Positions 1-6,618 of a stretch of 24,607 nt of DNA are shown here, piece after piece (positions within the stretch are counted from its first letter, which is position 1; every line of letters begins with the position of its first letter). This DNA comes from an uncultured Eubacteriales bacterium (lineage in GTDB: Bacteria; Bacillota; Clostridia; Oscillospirales; CAG-272), in assembly GCA_934434925.1 (NCBI GenBank), contig CAKSAC010000017.1, positions 1-24,607 on the forward strand. Direction: 5' to 3'. A program made the position numbers and the translations under genes. The notes under the pieces are model-generated. The model did no database searches and was not told the DNA's origin. It saw only the letters and a list, made by a program, of their open reading frames with translations.

Positions 1-12
1 GTTATAATATAA

Positions 13-104
13 GAGAAAAAGTTTGCTCGCAAGGACTTTTTCTCGCCATATTTCAACGAACGGCTGTTCTTTGCGTTTTGCAAAGAACATATTGCGAACG
101 CAAT
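13..104 (+). other. Hairpin-rich leader upstream of the ATPase gene
   Basis: Three inverted repeats lie close together. Arms at 13-22 and 38-47 (GAGAAAAAGT/ACTTTTTCTC) are followed by a perfect 10-bp stem with a 5-nt loop at 65-74/80-89 (TGTTCTTTGC/GCAAAGAACA), then ATTGCG/CGCAAT at 91-96/99-104. A TATAAT-like box at 3-8 could start a transcript through them. None is followed by a clean T-run of terminator type, although 111-120 is T-rich. Whether this is the end of an upstream operon or a leader cannot be settled here. Confidence 0.4.
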
Positions 105-133
105 ACAAAAATTTATTTTTTAAAGCCGTGTAA

Positions 134-142
134 TGTTATAAT
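134..142 (+). promoter_or_regulatory. Extended -10 promoter for the ATPase gene
   Basis: TGTTATAAT reads as an extended -10 (TGn plus TATAAT at 137-142) about 25 nt before the chosen ATG. The -35 region (113-118, T-rich) is poor, as is common for extended -10 promoters. Confidence 0.45.
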
Positions 143-166
143 AGGCTTAAAGTGAGGTGCTTAACT

Positions 167-1513
167 ATGAGCGAATACTTGAAGCGCAAAATCGACAAAT
201 ACCTTTTCGATTGGAAAGCAAACACGGAGCGCAAACCGCTTATTATAAAAGGCGCAAGACAGGTCGGCAAAACAAAATCAATCGAAACCTTTGCCGAGCA
301 AAATTACGAGAGCATTGTTGAGATCAACTTTGCCGAAGCCCCCGTTTATAAGCAAATCGTTGAAAACGGATACTCTGCCGAAGCCGTTATCAAAAACATT
401 TCCCGAATTAACCCGGAAGCCCGATTTATCAAAGGCAAAACTCTTATTTTCTTTGATGAAATTCAGGAATTCCCCGATATTACAACGTCTTTGAAATTCT
501 TTTCGCTTGACGGAAATTACGATGTGATTTGCAGCGGTTCCTTGCTTGGCGTTCATTACAAGGAAATCTCGAATATCAGCGTAGGCTATAAAACCGAAAT
601 CGAAATGCGTTCGCTCGACTTTGAAGAGTTTTTATGGGCGCTCGGATACGACGATTCCGTTAAGGAAGATATTTTGTCCCATATGCAATCGTTTGCCCCG
701 TTTTCTCCTGCCGTGCTGAAAATCTATAACGACTTGTTTTTGGATTACTGCATCGTCGGCGGTATGCCTGACGCCGTAAAAGATTTTGTTTCAAAAAAGA
801 CGTTTGAAAACACTCTTGAAATTCAACGCCAGATCGTTATCGGTTACGAAGCAGACATCCGGAAGTATGCCGTAGGACTTGATAAATCGCGTATTACCAA
901 CGTATTTCGCTCCGTTCCTTTCCAACTCGGCAAAGAAAACAAGAAATTCCAAATTTCAAAGGTTCGTTCAGGCGCAAAATTTGCAGATTACCGCGGTTCG
1001 CTCGAATGGCTTGAAGACGCGGGCATCGTAAATGTCAGCAGAGCTTTACAAACCCCGAACTTGCCTCTCAAAGGAAACGTTATCGAAGATTGCTGTATCC
1101 TTTATTACGCAGATAACGGTCTACTCCTTTCTCAGCTCGACGACGAAGCCCAAATGGATTTCCGCCAAAATAAGAACCTTGGCGTTTATAAAGGCGGGTT
1201 ATTTGAAAGCATTATCGGCGAAGCACTCGTAAAATCCGGCTACGACCTTCGTTATTACAAAAAGGAAAACTCAACATTGCAGGAGGAATTCCTTGTGAGA
1301 TATAAAGATTATCTCGTACCGATTGAAGTGAAAGCCGGCAATAACAATTCCAAATCTCTTTCAACTTTAATAAAAAGCGACAACTATCCGGAAATCCGTT
1401 TCGGAATAAAAATCGTAAAAGGAAATATCGGCTTCAACTCCAACATCTGCACTTTCCCGCACTTCTGCGCTTTCCTTATCAAAGAGTTCCTTTCAACATT
1501 TCAATTTGAGTAA
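167..1513 (+). CDS. AAA family ATPase with C-terminal DUF4143 domain
   Basis: This is a 448-residue member of the AAA_14/DUF4143 ATPase family, cytoplasmic P-loop proteins common as accessory genes in Clostridia and Bacteroidetes, with no established cellular role. The Walker A motif GARQVGKT is at about residues 29-36 and the Walker B LIFFDE at about 93-98. The DUF4143 part occupies roughly the last 200 residues and contains the typical run of conserved acidic and lysine residues around VPIEVKAG, resembling a nuclease-like fold core. I chose the ATG at 167, which follows an AGTGAGG ribosome binding site; a GTG at 152 would place the start inside that site. The gene is monocistronic and AT-rich relative to the right half of the window. 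The family is certain; the function is unknown. Confidence 0.9.
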   Translation: MSEYLKRKIDKYLFDWKANTERKPLIIKGARQVGKTKSIETFAEQNYESIVEINFAEAPVYKQIVENGYSAEAVIKNISRINPEARFIKGKTLIFFDEIQEFPDITTSLKFFSLDGNYDVICSGSLLGVHYKEISNISVGYKTEIEMRSLDFEEFLWALGYDDSVKEDILSHMQSFAPFSPAVLKIYNDLFLDYCIVGGMPDAVKDFVSKKTFENTLEIQRQIVIGYEADIRKYAVGLDKSRITNVFRSVPFQLGKENKKFQISKVRSGAKFADYRGSLEWLEDAGIVNVSRALQTPNLPLKGNVIEDCCILYYADNGLLLSQLDDEAQMDFRQNKNLGVYKGGLFESIIGEALVKSGYDLRYYKKENSTLQEEFLVRYKDYLVPIEVKAGNNNSKSLSTLIKSDNYPEIRFGIKIVKGNIGFNSNICTFPHFCAFLIKEFLSTFQFE

Positions 1514-1536
1514 ATACATTTTATTTGTTTCTGTTG

Positions 1537-1565
1537 TTGAAAAGTTTACGATTTCGAGATACAAT
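1537..1565 (+). promoter_or_regulatory. Promoter for the alkyltransferase gene
   Basis: TTGAAA (1537-1542), a 17-bp spacer and TACAAT (1560-1565) give a good sigma-70-type promoter. The transcript would have a leader of roughly 130 nt before the TTG start at 1704. Confidence 0.6.
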
Positions 1566-1703
1566 AAAAGCCGTTTGAAAAAATACCGACGCCGTTGCCG
1601 GCCTTGTTGCCGTGTGGCAAGTTTATATCTTTCTTTGGGCTGTGGCAGGTGGTGCGATGCCGGAATTAAGTGAAAACAAACCGGGAGAAGGAGGAAAACA
1701 GAT

Positions 1704-2237
1704 TTGATTTATACACAGAAATACACATCCCCCCTTGGCGGCATTCTGCTCGCGGCGGATGAAATCGGGCTGACAGGACTTTGGTTCGACGGGGAAAAAT
1801 ATTTTGCTGACAATCTCCCCCCGGAGCATACGGAAGCGAAAATACCGGTTCTTGCGGAAACGGAGCGATGGCTCGATATTTATTTTGCCGGAAAGGAGCC
1901 TGATTTTCTGCCTCCGCTTCGTCCGGTCGGTTCTCCTTTCCGGCAGGCCGTATGGGAGATCCTTTTGCAAATCCCTTACGGCAAGACGGTTACCTACGGC
2001 GATATTTCAAAACAGCTTGCAAAAAAGATGAGGTTTGAAAAGATGTCCGCACAGGCGGTCGGCGGCGCGGTCGGGCATAATGAGATTTCGATTATCATTC
2101 CTTGCCATCGCGTAGTAGGTACAAGCGGAAGTCTGACAGGATATGCGGGCGGTATTGACAAGAAAATCAGGCTGCTTGAGCTTGAGCATGCCGATATGAG
2201 TCGGCTTTTTGTTCCGAAAAAAGGCACGGCGCTGTAA
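1704..2237 (+). CDS. ogt: Methylated-DNA-protein-cysteine methyltransferase (O6-alkylguanine-DNA alkyltransferase)
   Basis: This 177-residue protein repairs O6-alkylguanine by irreversible transfer of the alkyl group to its own cysteine. The active-site motif PCHRV is at residues 133-137 (acceptor Cys134), preceded by the winged-helix segment with PYGKTVTYGDIS near 91-102 and followed by the usual GYAGG loop. The length matches the Ogt family (about 160-180). The start is a TTG at 1704, nine bases after a GGAGG site at 1690-1694; no in-frame ATG lies nearby, so translation may be modest. It stands alone behind its own promoter and ends 32 bp before copy 1 of the 118-bp repeat, which carries its terminator. 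One slightly unusual feature is an insertion before the motif (KKMRFEKMSAQAVGGAVGHNEISI), as in a subset of clostridial homologues. Confidence 0.93.
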   Translation: MIYTQKYTSPLGGILLAADEIGLTGLWFDGEKYFADNLPPEHTEAKIPVLAETERWLDIYFAGKEPDFLPPLRPVGSPFRQAVWEILLQIPYGKTVTYGDISKQLAKKMRFEKMSAQAVGGAVGHNEISIIIPCHRVVGTSGSLTGYAGGIDKKIRLLELEHADMSRLFVPKKGTAL

Positions 2238-2269
2238 ATAGTCGGAAGTGGTAATGGATATTTATGAGA

Positions 2270-2387
2270 AAAAGTACTTATCGTCCGCCACACTCCCGAA
2301 AACCACTTGAAGAACAAGATTTTGTCGTACTCACACATCTTTGTAGTACGAAAAGGCTACAAAACACAAAAAGCACAAGATTTAGCA
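2270..2387 (+). repeat. 118-bp interspersed repeat, copy 1
   Basis: This matches 6501-6618 at about 106 of 118 positions without gaps. Both copies begin AAAAGTACTTATCGTCCG and end GCACAAGATTTAGCA. Inside is a conserved inverted repeat TCGTAC/GTACGA. The copy starts 32 bp after the ogt stop and its right end forms the left arm of a terminator. On the minus strand both copies share a short reading frame (conserved blocks YDKI, FSGV and RTISTF) that is probably not a gene. Confidence 0.8.
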
Positions 2388-2403
2388 GGTCTTGTGCTTT
2401 TTT
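2371..2403 (+). terminator. Rho-independent terminator downstream of ogt
   Basis: A perfect 10-bp stem (2371-2380 with 2390-2399, AAGCACAAGA/TCTTGTGCTT) with a 9-nt loop ends in a T-run at 2398-2403. The left arm belongs to the 118-bp repeat. Confidence 0.8.
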
Positions 2404-2555
2404 GCTGCTATATTTGGTGTTTTGCGCACTTCGCGGAATATTTGAATTCAGGAGCTGCATTTTGCCCTGTTTTTCAAAAAACAGGACTTGAACTGACGAC
2501 CTTACTTTCTTTCATATAAATAAACAAAAATAATAGAAGAATACTCTCAAAAAAC
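2404..2555. other. Intergenic stretch without a gene
   Basis: No coding region is supported here. It holds an inverted repeat CCTGTTT/AAACAGG at 2466-2472/2479-2485, directly followed by GGACTTGAACTGACGACC, which resembles the T-arm side of a tRNA read on the minus strand. No cloverleaf can be completed around it. Confidence 0.4.
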
Positions 2556-2584
2556 TTGACAAAAAAACGTTTTTGGGGTATATT
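2556..2584 (+). promoter_or_regulatory. Promoter of the tetR-DUF998 operon
   Basis: TTGACA (2556-2561), a 17-bp spacer and TATATT (2579-2584) form a near-consensus promoter about 35 bp before the TetR start codon. Confidence 0.8.
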
Positions 2585-2587
2585 TAT

Positions 2588-2607
2588 ACTAACGAACGTT
2601 AGTTAGT
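2588..2607 (+). promoter_or_regulatory. Probable TetR autoregulatory operator
   Basis: ACTAACGAACGTTAGTTAGT contains the palindrome CTAAC-GAAC-GTTAG (2589-2602) over the expected transcription start, immediately downstream of the -10 box. The position and TAACGAACGTTA-type sequence fit a TetR/AcrR operator repressing its own operon (inference). Confidence 0.65.
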
Positions 2608-2618
2608 GTAAGGTAAGT

Positions 2619-3266
2619 ATGAAACAAGAGGACACGAAAAAGAAAATTTTAGACAAAGCGTTGGAACTTTTTGCTGCTCAGGGGTATGATTCCGTAAGTG
2701 TGGGTGAAATTGCGCAGGCTGTAGGCATAAAAGCGCCGTCGCTTTATAATCACTACCCGAGCAAGCAGGCGATTTTCGATGCGATTGTAGACGCAACGGC
2801 AAAGCAATACGAAGCCGATACTGATAAAGTGGATATTCATGTGCAGAACGTCGCGCAGGATATTCCCGTTTTCACCGAGATAGCAGAGGAGGCGCTTTTT
2901 GAAAAAGTAAGGCAGATTTTTGAGTATTCTCTACACAACGAAACTATAAGCCGCTTCCGCAAAATGATGACCATAGAGCAGTTCCGCTCGCCAGAGCTTG
3001 CGGCGCTGTACTCGCGGCGTTATGTGGAACGTTTGGTTGAATATCACGCCGGTATTTTTCGCGCGTTGATTTTGGCAGGCGAAATTATGACGGCAGACCC
3101 CGAAACTTTGTCTATGATGTACGTTGCGCCCGTGCTAACGCTGATAAACGTGTGCGACCGTCAGCCCGAAAGAGAAGCCGAATGTCTGGATAAATTAAAA
3201 CGGCATGTGTATTTGTTCTATAATATGGTTCACGGCGGAAAGCCGAACGGGGGCGAGAACAAATGA
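2619..3266 (+). CDS. TetR/AcrR family transcriptional regulator
   Basis: A 215-residue regulator. The N-terminal helix-turn-helix (residues about 8-55) has the family pattern KKILDKALELFAAQGYDSVSV, then IAQAVGIKAPSLYNHYPSKQAIFDAI. The C-terminal ligand domain is not recognisable to a specific class. The ATG at 2619 follows a weak TAAGG site. The stop overlaps the next gene by 4 bp (ATGA), so the two genes are translationally coupled. A palindromic operator sits over its own promoter start site, so autorepression is likely, and the DUF998 membrane protein is the probable co-regulated target. The inducer is unknown. Confidence 0.9.
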   Translation: MKQEDTKKKILDKALELFAAQGYDSVSVGEIAQAVGIKAPSLYNHYPSKQAIFDAIVDATAKQYEADTDKVDIHVQNVAQDIPVFTEIAEEALFEKVRQIFEYSLHNETISRFRKMMTIEQFRSPELAALYSRRYVERLVEYHAGIFRALILAGEIMTADPETLSMMYVAPVLTLINVCDRQPEREAECLDKLKRHVYLFYNMVHGGKPNGGENK

Positions 3267-3886
3267 AAAAAACGTTGATACAAAAACTGGGACTACTCGG
3301 CGTTGTCAGTTTTCTTTCTTACACGGCGGCAGTGATTTTCGCTCCGCTTGCCTATCCTGGTTACGATTGGCTCTCGCAAGCCGTGAGCGATTTAAGTGCG
3401 GCAAACGCGCCTTCGCTTGCGCTATGGAATCAACTTACCGCGTTTTATAACGTGTGCGAAGTGGTTTGCGTAACGGTCGTCTGTATCGGAATAAGCGGAC
3501 AGAAAACAAAACTACTCAGAACCGGCGTTTACCTTTTTGCGGTTATGGAATGGATTTCCGCCATAGGTTACAGAATGTTTCCGCTTTCGAATAGCGGGTA
3601 TGCGGGTGCGTTTCAGGACGTTATGCATATGGCGGTAACTGTGGCGGTAGTGCTTTTATCCATCGCGTCGCTTACAATCATCATAATCGCGGGCGCAAAG
3701 AATAAGAATTGCCGTTTTTACGGTATTTGCGCCGCTATTGCCCTTGTTATGATGCTTGTCGGTGCACTCGGAATGAAAATCGTGCCGCCAAACTATTTCG
3801 GCGTTGTCGAACGTTTCAGTGTTTTTGCTGCAACTGGCTTCAATGCGGCTCTCGGTATTCATCTTTTTTGTAAGGAGCGCTGCTAA
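3263..3886 (+). CDS. DUF998 family integral membrane protein
   Basis: A 207-residue polytopic membrane protein with about six hydrophobic segments (roughly residues 9-29, 58-77, 84-102, 119-143, 150-168 and 178-202). The DUF998 family hallmark is the YPGYDWLSQAVSDLSA loop after the first segment. No enzymatic function is established for the family. It is translationally coupled to the upstream TetR gene. Its final residues are odd: after LGIHLF the frame ends CKERC, while the same 19 bp encoding this LGIHLF stretch recurs at 4732-4750, followed by an alternative in-frame tail and stop at 4779. The present C-terminus may therefore be a secondary one created by insertion of the next gene. Confidence 0.85.
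   Translation: MKKTLIQKLGLLGVVSFLSYTAAVIFAPLAYPGYDWLSQAVSDLSAANAPSLALWNQLTAFYNVCEVVCVTVVCIGISGQKTKLLRTGVYLFAVMEWISAIGYRMFPLSNSGYAGAFQDVMHMAVTVAVVLLSIASLTIIIIAGAKNKNCRFYGICAAIALVMMLVGALGMKIVPPNYFGVVERFSVFAATGFNAALGIHLFCKERC
3851..3869 (+). repeat. 19-bp direct repeat, left copy
   Basis: CTCGGTATTCATCTTTTTT lies inside the 3' end of the DUF998 gene and is identical to 4732-4750. The copies are 881 bp apart and bracket the YoaP-type gene. Confidence 0.9.
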
Positions 3887-3923
3887 GAAAAACGACGCAT
3901 TTTGACGGAAAGATTCCTCTGTT

Positions 3924-3953
3924 TTGAAAGTGCGGGAACGAAGAACATATATC
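3924..3953 (+). promoter_or_regulatory. Possible promoter of the YoaP-type gene
   Basis: TTGAAA (3924-3929), an 18-bp spacer and TATATC (3948-3953) lie just upstream of the GGAAGGAG ribosome binding site at 3954-3961. The -10 match is mediocre and it abuts the ribosome binding site, so it is uncertain. Confidence 0.3.
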
Positions 3954-3970
3954 GGAAGGAGTAAAATAAT

Positions 3971-4717
3971 ATGAATGAATATATAAATTTAACGTCAGAA
4001 AACATTGACGATGAACATATTTGTTGTGCTATAGGAGATAAAAAGCATCAAATTGGCGTTAATAGTAAAAAAGAATGGATAAAAAGCAAATTAAAGGACG
4101 GACACGTTTTCAGAAAACTGAATGTCAGAGGAAAAGTTTTTATTGAATATGAGCCGATAGAAACGGCTTGGGTGCCTATCAGCGGAAAGAATTACGAATA
4201 TATATATTGCTTATGGGTGGCAGGAAGTTTTAAGGGCAACGGAATTGCAAAGGAACTATTAGAATACGCAATAAACGATTCTAAAGAAAAAGGTAGGAGC
4301 GGTATTTGTACTTTAACTTCTAAAAAGAAAAAGCCTTTTGTCGGCGAAAAAGAGTTTTTTGTCCACTATGGCTTTGAAGTTGTTGATGTAATAGGCGATT
4401 ATGAATTATTGGCACTTCGATTTGACGGTAGCGAAACACCTGCATTTAATGACAATGCCAGAAACATGAAAATAGACAATCAGGACTTTACGATTTATTA
4501 CAGCAACGAGTGTCCTTACGTGGAGTATGAAGTAAAAGAATTGACCGAATATGCAAAAGAAAATAATATTACGATTAACTTTATCAAAATCGATTCTTTG
4601 GAAAAGGCGAAAAATGCGCCTTGCATATTCAATAATTGGGCTAACTTTTATAAAGGGGAATTTATATCGAATACTATATTAAATGCCAATTCTTTTGAAA
4701 AGTTGATTCAAAAGTGA
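3971..4717 (+). CDS. GNAT N-acetyltransferase with C-terminal YoaP-like domain
   Basis: A 248-residue two-domain cytoplasmic protein. Residues 1 to about 150 form a GNAT acetyltransferase domain with the acetyl-CoA loop FKGNGIAKELL near residues 87-97. Residues about 165-248 match the YoaP-type domain, with a thioredoxin-like start (FTIYYSNECPYVEYEVKEL) and a conserved FNNWANFYKGEFI block. The architecture equals Bacillus subtilis YoaP; the acyl acceptor is unknown. A strong GGAAGGAG site sits nine bases before the ATG. The gene is more AT-rich than its neighbours and is flanked by a perfect 19-bp direct repeat, suggesting insertion between the DUF998 gene and the next GNAT gene. Confidence 0.88.
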   Translation: MNEYINLTSENIDDEHICCAIGDKKHQIGVNSKKEWIKSKLKDGHVFRKLNVRGKVFIEYEPIETAWVPISGKNYEYIYCLWVAGSFKGNGIAKELLEYAINDSKEKGRSGICTLTSKKKKPFVGEKEFFVHYGFEVVDVIGDYELLALRFDGSETPAFNDNARNMKIDNQDFTIYYSNECPYVEYEVKELTEYAKENNITINFIKIDSLEKAKNAPCIFNNWANFYKGEFISNTILNANSFEKLIQK

Positions 4718-4731
4718 GTAAATATGATACA

Positions 4732-4750
4732 CTCGGTATTCATCTTTTTT
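4732..4750 (+). repeat. 19-bp direct repeat, right copy, with displaced DUF998 tail
   Basis: Identical to 3851-3869. Read in the DUF998 frame it continues LGIHLFYSDTDKKSA and stops at 4777-4779, only 18 bp before the next gene. This looks like the original 3' end of the DUF998 gene, now separated from its body. Confidence 0.75.
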
Positions 4751-4797
4751 ACTCGGATACCGATAAGAAATCAGCGTAACGATAAAGGAAAATAATC

Positions 4798-5424
4798 ATG
4801 GCAGAAAACAAAATTATCATAAGAAACGAAACAAAAGAAGATTACAGAAAGGTCGAAAATTTAACCCGAGAGGCGTTCTGGAACGTCTATCGCCCCGGAT
4901 GTATGGAACACTATGTGTTGCACTGTTATCGCAATGCCCCCGCGTTTGTGCCTGAACTTGACTTCGTAATGGAACTGGACGGCGAGCCTATCGGTCAGGT
5001 CATCTATGTACGGTCGGAAATCGATTGCGACGACGGAAGAAAGGTGCCGATTATGACTTTCGGACCCATCGGCATTGCGCCGAAATATAAAAGGCGGGGT
5101 TACGGAAAACACTTACTTGATTATTCCATGGAAAAAGCCAAGGAAATGGGTGTCGGCGCGCTCGTGATCACGGGCAATATTTTGTTTTACGGAAAGTCCG
5201 GGTTTGCCCCTGCAAAGACGAAAGGCGTGCGCTATGCGGACGACCCAGAAGCGGATTATCTTCTTATCAAAGAGTTGATTCCCGGCTTCCTTGACGGCGT
5301 TTGCGGTACTTATAAAGACCCGGACGGGTATTTTGTCTGTGAAAAGAACCCGGAGGCCTTTGAACGCTTTGAAGCGACGTTCCCGAAGAAGGAAAAGAAG
5401 AAATTGCCGGGGCAGTTGATCTGA
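4798..5424 (+). CDS. GNAT family N-acetyltransferase (YhbS-like)
   Basis: A 208-residue acetyltransferase of the COG3153 (YhbS-like) type. The acetyl-CoA binding motif is GPIGIAPKYKRRGYGKHLL at about residues 89-107, followed by the strand VGALVITGN and the FYGKSGF motif usual in this subgroup. The C-terminal 60 residues are an extension ending in a lysine-rich tail. The acyl acceptor is unknown. AAAGGAAA before the ATG serves as ribosome binding site. It probably belonged to the tetR-DUF998 operon before the YoaP-type gene intervened, because the presumed original DUF998 stop lies 18 bp upstream. Small DUF3795 and TfoX-N remnants follow closely. Confidence 0.9.
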   Translation: MAENKIIIRNETKEDYRKVENLTREAFWNVYRPGCMEHYVLHCYRNAPAFVPELDFVMELDGEPIGQVIYVRSEIDCDDGRKVPIMTFGPIGIAPKYKRRGYGKHLLDYSMEKAKEMGVGALVITGNILFYGKSGFAPAKTKGVRYADDPEADYLLIKELIPGFLDGVCGTYKDPDGYFVCEKNPEAFERFEATFPKKEKKKLPGQLI

Positions 5425-5441
5425 GCGGAATGGTTGTAACT

Positions 5442-5591
5442 ATGATCGAATCAAGATGCGGGCTTCTGTGCGGCGAATGCGGTTTTCGGGAAGCAACGGG
5501 TTGTAAAGGATGCGTGAATATGGCGGAAAGCGATAACGGAGCAAGAATCAGGCAATGCAAAAAATGGTATAAAGAAAATGGCTTCGAGTAA
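5442..5591 (+). CDS. DUF3795 protein with internal in-frame deletion (49 residues)
   Basis: This short frame reads MIESRCGLLCGECGFREA, then CKGCVNM, then DNGARIRQCKKW. It matches the two ends of the usual 80-95-residue DUF3795 cysteine-rich protein, but the middle segment, which normally holds several more cysteines (the CPVKxCC and CGxCxxFPC parts), is absent. The reading frame is preserved across the junction, so this is an in-frame internal deletion of roughly 35-40 codons, or a degenerate gene. It lies 17 bp after the GNAT stop and overlaps the TfoX-N remnant by 14 bp. Without the central cysteines a metal-binding role is doubtful. An intact DUF3795 gene lies at 6115. Confidence 0.6.
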   Translation: MIESRCGLLCGECGFREATGCKGCVNMAESDNGARIRQCKKWYKENGFE

Positions 5592-5881
5592 AGAATTTCT
5601 TCAGTTCATTTTGGAACAGTTATGCGGTTTGGACGATATATCTTACAGACCTATGATGGGAACATATTATCTATTATCGCGGAAAAATTGTCGGTGGAAT
5701 ATATGATAACAGATTGCTTGTAAAGAAAACGAAATCCGCTTTGGAACTGATGCCTGTCGTCATTTGCGATTTTCCGTACGAGGGGGCGAAAGAAATGCTG
5801 CTTATAGACGAAATTGACAACAAAGAGTTCTTAAAAAAACTATTTGAAACAATGTACAAAGAATTATCTTTACGTTCCTGA
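5578..5881 (+). pseudogene. TfoX N-terminal domain protein, frameshifted
   Basis: From the ATG at 5578 the frame reads MASSKEFLQFILEQLCGLDD and ISYRPMMG, a clear TfoX-N (Sxy/TfoX N-terminal domain) start, then loses homology and stops. From 5672 the next frame resumes the family sequence with YYRGKIVGGIYDNRLL, the PYEGAKEMLL motif, DNKEFLKKLFETMY, and a stop at 5879-5881. The break lies in the ATATTATCTATTAT stretch near 5662-5674 and fits loss of 2 nt from a TA run. Joined, the product would be about 100 residues, the normal size for stand-alone TfoX-N proteins of Clostridia. It overlaps the truncated DUF3795 frame, so two adjacent accessory genes are decayed. A sequencing error is the alternative. 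Confidence 0.75.
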
Positions 5882-5997
5882 AGCGTATCGGAACGATGAA
5901 TTAAATATAATAGTCATGAATGCCGTCGGGCATTCAAAAATGAAGGACGATAAACGGGAATGGTAGTGTAGCTGTTTCGTATTAGAAAGCCAAGTAT

Positions 5998-6034
5998 AGT
6001 GGTCTGTAAGTCTTTTCTTACAGACCACTTTTTT
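5998..6034 (+). terminator. Rho-independent terminator after the TfoX-N remnant
   Basis: A perfect 13-bp stem (5998-6010 with 6017-6029, AGTGGTCTGTAAG and its complement) with a 6-nt loop is followed by a T-run at 6029-6034. A weaker hairpin GAATGCC/GGCATTC lies upstream at 5918-5935. Confidence 0.9.
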
Positions 6035-6061
6035 ACGAGACAAAATGATTGAAAAACACTG

Positions 6062-6067
6062 TATAAT
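6062..6067 (+). promoter_or_regulatory. -10 box for the DUF3795 gene
   Basis: A perfect TATAAT lies about 48 bp before the ATG at 6115 and directly after the preceding terminator. A clear -35 at standard spacing is not visible; GAGACA at 6037-6042 is 19 bp upstream. Confidence 0.45.
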
Positions 6068-6114
6068 ATGCTAAAATTAAGGCAAAGGATAAATTTCAAT
6101 TTGTGGAGGCAACT

Positions 6115-6486
6115 ATGAAAAGCACAAATCAATTTATGGGTTGTTGTGGACTGGATGGTGAAAAGTGCGACGCGCGAATAGCAACGATTACGAACGATAA
6201 CGCTTTGCGGGAAAAGACTGCCACACTATGGACAAAACTCAACGGGGTGACGATCACTCCCGAAATGATTAACTGCACAGGATGCCGGATCAAAGGAGCA
6301 AAAACGCCTTTCTGCGACAAATTTTGCCCCGTACATAATTGCGTTAGAGAAAAGCAATTAGATACTTGCGCCGACTGCGGGCAGATGGACGGATGTCCGA
6401 CGCTGGGACGCATCGCAACAAACAGTCCGTTTGTTCTGGAAAACTTAAATAAATTACGCAATGTAAAGCAGGGCGAAAGAAAGTAG
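6115..6486 (+). CDS. DUF3795 domain-containing cysteine-rich protein
   Basis: A 123-residue small cytoplasmic protein with about a dozen cysteines in DUF3795-like spacing: GCCGLDGEKCDARIA near the N-terminus, then CTGCRIKG, FCDKFCPVHNC, and CADCGQMDGCP. The family is presumed to bind metal or an iron-sulfur cluster, but its function is unknown. The ATG at 6115 follows GGAGG at 6105-6109; a GTG at 6103 would overlap that site. It is monocistronic between a terminator and copy 2 of the 118-bp repeat, which begins 14 bp after its stop. It is only distantly similar to the truncated DUF3795 frame at 5442 and is not a recent duplicate of it. Confidence 0.85.
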   Translation: MKSTNQFMGCCGLDGEKCDARIATITNDNALREKTATLWTKLNGVTITPEMINCTGCRIKGAKTPFCDKFCPVHNCVREKQLDTCADCGQMDGCPTLGRIATNSPFVLENLNKLRNVKQGERK

Positions 6487-6500
6487 GTTTTATTGTATGG

Positions 6501-6618
6501 AAAAGTACTTATCGTCCGACACACTCCCGAAAAGTGCCTTAAAAACGAGATTTTGTCGTACACACACATCTTTGTAGTACGAAAAGGCTACCAACCATAA
6601 AAAGCACAAGATTTAGCA
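6501..6618 (+). repeat. 118-bp interspersed repeat, copy 2
   Basis: Partner of 2270-2387, same length and about 90 percent identical. The end GCACAAGATTTAGCA is kept, but the matching right arm of the terminator seen in copy 1 is missing here; a similar ACTTGTGCT appears only at 6703-6711, about 90 bp further on. The element lies 14 bp after the DUF3795 stop. Confidence 0.8.

Noticed and set aside
2482..2510. tRNA fragment or attachment-site remnant (GGACTTGAACTGACGACC)
   Set aside because: It resembles a T-arm but only about 3 bp of T-stem pair and no acceptor or anticodon arm can be built; kept only as a remark.
2264..2520. Several 60-75-residue frames around copy 1 of the 118-bp repeat
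   Set aside because: Overlapping, without ribosome binding sites, and explained by the repeat and terminator. The shared minus-strand peptide between copies is more likely a by-product of a conserved DNA element.
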